A DNA stretch of 64,000 nt from Cohnella rhizoplanae (GTDB taxonomy: Bacteria > Bacillota > Bacilli > Paenibacillales > Paenibacillaceae). The position numbers and the translations under genes are program-made. Below the pieces are notes generated by a model that ran no database searches, was not told the origin of the DNA, and worked only from the letters and a program-made list of their open reading frames with translations. The DNA lies in NCBI RefSeq assembly GCF_948329515.1, contig NZ_CAOJCN010000010.1, positions 1 to 64,000 of the forward strand, given 5' to 3'. Of this stretch, positions 60,892-64,000 are shown one piece after another. Numbering within the stretch: position 1 is the first letter of the stretch; each line of letters begins with the position of its first letter.

Positions 60892-61284
60892 TTGGACATT
60901 TTGGGCGAGCTGCAGGTCATTCTTCCGGTTCTGTTTTGCGTGGTACTCGGCATCATCGCGATCTTCGGCGTCCGTAGCATCGGAGAGTGGAGCCGCAACA
61001 ACAAGCAGCCGCTGTTGTCCGTCGCCTCGCGCGTCGTATCCAAGCGATCGCTCGTTCATTATCGCCATCATCACGACGACGGCATTACGCACCATCAGTC
61101 GGATACCTATTATTACGCGACGTTCGAGCTGACGGATGGCTCCCGCATCGAGTTCAAGCTGAGCGGCGGCGAATACGGGCTGCTTGCCGAGCAGGACGCA
61201 GGCATGCTCACGTACCAGGGATCGCGATACTACGGCTTCGAGCGAGAGCGAGACAGAGGCTTGCGGCTCGTCGGCAGGTCTTGA
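60892..61284 (+). CDS. DUF2500-like single-pass membrane protein
   Basis: The 130-residue protein has an N-terminal transmembrane helix (ILPVLFCVVLGIIAIFGVRSI), then a beta-rich domain (LSVASRVVSKRSLV ... TYYYATFELTDGSRIEFKLSGGEYGLLAEQDAGMLTYQGSRYYGFER) as in DUF2500. A His-rich stretch (HYRHHHDDGITHHQSD) stands at about residues 56-72 and could bind metal. The start is TTG at 60892, after GAGAGGAGCGG. Function is unknown. Confidence 0.85.
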   Translation: MDILGELQVILPVLFCVVLGIIAIFGVRSIGEWSRNNKQPLLSVASRVVSKRSLVHYRHHHDDGITHHQSDTYYYATFELTDGSRIEFKLSGGEYGLLAEQDAGMLTYQGSRYYGFERERDRGLRLVGRS

Positions 61285-61295
61285 ACATACGGCAT

Positions 61296-61328
61296 AAAGC
61301 CCGCGCTTCCTCGAGGAAGGCGGGCTTT
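61296..61328. terminator. Bidirectional terminator
   Basis: AAAGCCCG (61296-61303) pairs with CGGGCTTT (61321-61328) around an inner TTCCTC/GAGGAA stem; A and T tails on both sides serve the convergent DUF2500 and mtnB genes. Confidence 0.85.
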
Positions 61329-61344
61329 TTCGGTTGGACGGCGA

Positions 61345-61983
61345 TTACTTTTTAAGCAGCTGCATGCGATATACATATTCGAAAAGGAACTCGAACGCCT
61401 CGAGATGCTTGCGCGCCTCGAACGCGTCGCGGCCCCAGGCGTAGATGCCGTGCTTGCGCAGCAGGATGCCGGGAATCCGCTCGTCGAGCCGCTCCTTGAC
61501 CTCGGGCACGATCCGCGGGATGTCGGCGAAGTTGGAGACGATCGGCACGTCGATGACGGCTTCCTCGTCCCAGATGTTGAACGCCTTGATCAGTTCCACG
61601 CCCTCGACCGGCACCGCGCGCCGCTCCCAGAACAGCTCGGAGACGATGCTGTTGAATACGGAGTGGATGTGGAAAATAGCGCCGCAGCCGGTCTGTCTGT
61701 AAATCTCGCAGTGGATCAGCGTCTCTGCGGAAGGCTTCAGCCGCGTCGCCTCGACCGGCGCGCCGGTCTGGTCGACCAGCAGAAAGTCCTCGGGCGTCGA
61801 AGCCGCCTTGTCCTTGCCGCTCGCCGTGACGGCGAAGGCGAAGCGGTCGGGCTCGAAGCCGCCGACCCTCATCGACAGATTGCCGCTCGTGCCCGGGAAC
61901 CAGCCGCGCGCGGCGAAGTCGGTTTTTACGAGATCCAGCTCGCGGTATACCCGCTGCTTGTCTTCTAGCAGTATGTCGCTCAT
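61345..61983 (-). CDS. mtnB: Methylthioribulose-1-phosphate dehydratase
   Basis: MtnB dehydrates methylthioribulose 1-phosphate in methionine salvage. The 212-residue class-II aldolase-like zinc enzyme has AARGWFPGTSGNLSMRVGG, the TLIHCEIYRQTGCGAIFHIHSVFN metal site and GILLRKHGIYAWGRDAFEARKHLEAFEFLFEY. The start at 61983 is preceded by AAGGAG at 12 bases; the ATG at 62004 would lie before it. It is the last gene of mtnW-mtnX-mtnB. No mtnD (acireductone dioxygenase) follows in this window. Confidence 0.95.
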   Translation of the reverse strand: MSDILLEDKQRVYRELDLVKTDFAARGWFPGTSGNLSMRVGGFEPDRFAFAVTASGKDKAASTPEDFLLVDQTGAPVEATRLKPSAETLIHCEIYRQTGCGAIFHIHSVFNSIVSELFWERRAVPVEGVELIKAFNIWDEEAVIDVPIVSNFADIPRIVPEVKERLDERIPGILLRKHGIYAWGRDAFEARKHLEAFEFLFEYVYRMQLLKK

Positions 61984-61987
61984 GATT

Positions 61988-62662
61988 TTACCAATCTCCT
62001 TCATCGAGGTGTCTGACGACGTCGTGGAACGTCTCGAACGGCACGTGCGGGAGTCCGAGCTCGCGGCAGCGCTCCGTCAAGTGCGAACGGGAGAAGACGA
62101 GATCCGCGAGCTTCGCGCCCGCGAAGTCCGTCACGCTGTCGCCGATCAGGATGCGCGTGTACGCGTCCCGGGGGAAGCGGCGGATGACGGTCGTCTTGCA
62201 CATGCCGCAGTCGTTGTCGCATTGGTCGTCGCAGGCGTGCGGCCACAAAATCTCAATACGCTCTCCTTCGAAGCTGCTGCCGTTGCAATAAATATGGTCC
62301 GCGGGAATATCGAACGGGGCGAGCAGCGGGTAGACGAAGAAGTCGATGCCGCCGCTTGTGACATAAAAGTCTACGCCGTTCGCTTTGCACCAATCGAGCA
62401 GCGCTTGAAAGCCCGGACGAATGCCGGCCGTGGACAGGATGTAGTCCGTAATCTCCTGCCTGCGGGCGGAAGGAAGGAGCGCGAACATCTCGCCCACGCC
62501 CTGGCGCACGGATTTGCGAAGCGCGACGATATCTTCGACGATCGGCTGCCAGCCGGGCGGGTCGAATTGCTTCATGACCGCGACGATGTTGTCGCTGAGC
62601 GTGATCGTGCCGTCAAAGTCGCAGAACAATACGGGCGGCTTGTTAAACGTTCGCTGGGTCAC
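61988..62662 (-). CDS. mtnX: Hydroxyketo-methylthiopentenyl-1-phosphate phosphatase
   Basis: MtnX is the HAD-family phosphatase acting after MtnW. The 224-residue protein has the HAD nucleophile motif VLFCDFDGTITLSDN, the second motif VTSGGIDFF and the third RILIGDSVTDFAGAKLAD. GTG at 62662 overlaps the mtnW stop. A cysteine-rich loop (HACDDQCDNDCGMCKT) is typical of MtnX. It overlaps nothing downstream; mtnB starts five bases later. Confidence 0.95.
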   Translation of the reverse strand: MTQRTFNKPPVLFCDFDGTITLSDNIVAVMKQFDPPGWQPIVEDIVALRKSVRQGVGEMFALLPSARRQEITDYILSTAGIRPGFQALLDWCKANGVDFYVTSGGIDFFVYPLLAPFDIPADHIYCNGSSFEGERIEILWPHACDDQCDNDCGMCKTTVIRRFPRDAYTRILIGDSVTDFAGAKLADLVFSRSHLTERCRELGLPHVPFETFHDVVRHLDEGDW

Positions 62663-63897
62663 GGCCGGCGCACCCCCCAGCGCTCGATCGCGAGCTTCAG
62701 CGGCTCGCGGCCGCCGCCGGCGGATGCGTAGGCCTCGAGGTCCTCGCCTGCCATCGCGGCGTCGATCGCCTGGCGGAAGGCTTGTCCGCCGGCTGCCGCG
62801 CCGAGCGGATGTCCGTGCACGCCGCCGCCGGCGTTGACCACGACGTCGCGGCCGAAGTCATGCACGATGAGCGGCACGAGTCCGGGATGGATGCCGGCGG
62901 AAGGGACGGGGAGTACGGCCTTCTGCGGCAGCTCTCCGCTTACGAGCGCATCCCGGACTGCCAAGTTCTCGGCCTTCGGCATCACGACGGACCCGTACGG
63001 CGACGGGAAGAGCGACAGATCGGCGCCGGCGATGCGCGTGAGCGAGCCGAGCAGGACGGATGCCGAGATCCCGTGGTGAGGCGACGGATAATAGGCGCCG
63101 GCCAAAGCGGGATGGGCGGCGATCGGGACGCTGATCGCAGGATCGGCTGCGAGCTCCGCCATCGCGTCGTAGCCGTACGCCAGGACGTTGAACAGCAGTC
63201 CGTTGACGCCCGCTTCAATGGCGCGCAGCGCGTTTTCGCGGAGCTTGGACGTCGGCCCGGTCAGGTTGGCGAAGTAGATCAGCTTCTGGCCGGTGACGGC
63301 TTCGGCCTCTCGCGCCGCGGACATGCATGCCTCGACGCGCCGTTCCAGCGGCGTAAGCGGATTTTCGAACAGAATCTCGTCGTCCTTGATCAGGTCGACG
63401 CCGCCCAGCGCCTGCTGGAGGAACTGCTCGCGCAGGCCTGCCAGGTCGTAGCCGATGACGGACTTGAATATGCTCATGAGCAGGGGGCGGTCCTGTACGC
63501 CCAGATACGATCGGACGCCGGAGAGCCCGAGCTTGGGACCCGGGAACGCGGACAAGAACTCGGCGGATGGCCGAAGGCCCGTCAGCTTGATCCGTCCGTC
63601 CATGGACAGCTTGCCGAAAATGGTCACGAGCAGGGCGGGAATATCGCGGCTGAAGTTCACGTCCGGATACTCGATCGTAATGTCCGCATACCTTTCCCCA
63701 GGCGCAGCGCCTTCGGGCTCATGCGCTTCGACGGAGACGACGCGGCCCAGGTGCTTCTCCATTTTTTGCTTGGCGACCTCGGGAAGCTCGGTCCAGCTGC
63801 CGACCGTCAGGCCGACGGCGATGCCCTCCGCTTTTTTGGCGAAGTCCGCCTTGTCGTCGAACAGGCGGTAGGTCGCCTGGCTTTTGTTCGCGCTCAT
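62659..63897 (-). CDS. mtnW: Diketo-methylthiopentyl-1-phosphate enolase (RuBisCO-like)
   Basis: MtnW is a RuBisCO-like enolase of methionine salvage. The 412-residue protein shows the family's N-terminal domain (YRLFDDKADFAKKAEGIAVGLTVGSWTELPE), the RPSAEFLSAFPGPKLGLSGVRSYL segment and the barrel with GGVDLIKDDEILFENPLTPLERRV. The C-terminal loop is VVNAGGGVHGHPLGAAAGGQAFRQAIDAAM. The lysine in VDLIKDDE marks the catalytic region. ATG at 63897 follows AAGGA. It is first in the three-gene salvage run. Confidence 0.96.
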   Translation of the reverse strand: MSANKSQATYRLFDDKADFAKKAEGIAVGLTVGSWTELPEVAKQKMEKHLGRVVSVEAHEPEGAAPGERYADITIEYPDVNFSRDIPALLVTIFGKLSMDGRIKLTGLRPSAEFLSAFPGPKLGLSGVRSYLGVQDRPLLMSIFKSVIGYDLAGLREQFLQQALGGVDLIKDDEILFENPLTPLERRVEACMSAAREAEAVTGQKLIYFANLTGPTSKLRENALRAIEAGVNGLLFNVLAYGYDAMAELAADPAISVPIAAHPALAGAYYPSPHHGISASVLLGSLTRIAGADLSLFPSPYGSVVMPKAENLAVRDALVSGELPQKAVLPVPSAGIHPGLVPLIVHDFGRDVVVNAGGGVHGHPLGAAAGGQAFRQAIDAAMAGEDLEAYASAGGGREPLKLAIERWGVRRP

Positions 63898-63964
63898 GGT
63901 TGGATTCCTTCTTTCTGTGGATGGATCTCGGCAGCTTGGTCCGTTGTGGAAATACGCCGCTATT

Positions 63965-64000
63965 CTACAGCTTCTGCTCGCTCTTCAGCGCTTCGGCCGC
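63965..64000 (-). CDS. C-terminal end of an unidentified gene (partial)
   Basis: Eleven codons ending KSEQKL and a TAG stop at 63965-63967 are in frame to the window edge. The minus-strand gene upstream of mtnW begins beyond the window. In other genomes mtnE or mtnK often lies here, but nothing in these residues identifies it. Confidence 0.45.
   Translation of the reverse strand, partial: AAEALKSEQKL

Overview
The window reads as a high-GC, low-G+C-phylum (Firmicutes) chromosome, most likely a member of the Paenibacillaceae such as Cohnella or Paenibacillus. The signs are GGAGG-type ribosome binding sites, frequent TTG and GTG starts, sigma-A style promoters, heptaprenyl-menaquinone genes, bacillithiol genes, a TRAP protein, and gene order that follows the Bacillus subtilis hbs-mtrB-hepS-menG-hepT-ndk-cheR-aro-trp-hisC-tyrA ... 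qcrABC-ypjAB-mazG-dapB-mgsA-bshB1-bshA-cca-birA-panBCD-dinG ... ypmB ... dnaD segment. The species cannot be fixed from the sequence alone.

Layout. 0.2-3.9 kb: an RbsBAC-type sugar ABC transporter. 4.0-6.5 kb: HU, then an AT-richer four-gene overlapping cassette that looks like a reduced agr quorum-sensing system (kinase-less AgrC-like membrane protein, AgrB, AgrD, LytTR regulator without receiver domain), then tRNA-Pro(GGG). 6.6-12.5 kb: TRAP (mtrB) and a menaquinone block (hepS, menG, UbiA-type prenyltransferase, ubiX, mqnA, hepT). 12.6-26.0 kb: ndk, cheR, aroC-aroB-aroH, trpEDCFBA, hisC, tyrA. The trp operon has its own promoter, a five-fold GAGNN TRAP site and a UUCG-loop terminator, so mtrB and its target lie about 10 kb apart. 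26.0-31.1 kb: a candidate small RNA, an ECF sigma/anti-sigma pair, a histidine phosphatase, an unknown protein, gamma carbonic anhydrase, and small IDEAL-domain and YpiF proteins. 31.3-35.1 kb: qcrABC and ypjA-ypjB. 35.1-46.1 kb: a YitT protein on the minus strand, mazG, a TPR protein, dapB, mgsA, bshB1-bshA, cca, birA, panBCD and a second TPR protein. 46.2-54.0 kb: dinG, rex, an MTA/SAH-deaminase-like gene, ypmB, and an isolated two-gene unit of a small membrane protein with a short FtsH-like protease behind a perfect palindromic operator. 54.2-61.3 kb: a second ECF sigma/anti-sigma pair with a probable autoregulatory promoter, a second hisC, a 3-hydroxyacyl-CoA dehydrogenase, ackA, dnaD, and DUF3052-like and DUF2500-like genes. 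61.3-64.0 kb, minus strand: methionine-salvage genes mtnW-mtnX-mtnB and the last codons of another gene.

Functionally the window is dominated by core metabolism: shikimate to chorismate to Trp/Tyr/Phe, menaquinone and the b6c complex, pantothenate, bacillithiol and lysine. No insertion sequence, prophage or CRISPR array was seen. The most unusual parts are the agr-like cassette, the TRAP-controlled trp leader, the candidate small RNA at 26.1 kb, the structured panB leader, the promoter-proximal tandem repeat before birA and the split-looking FtsH pair.
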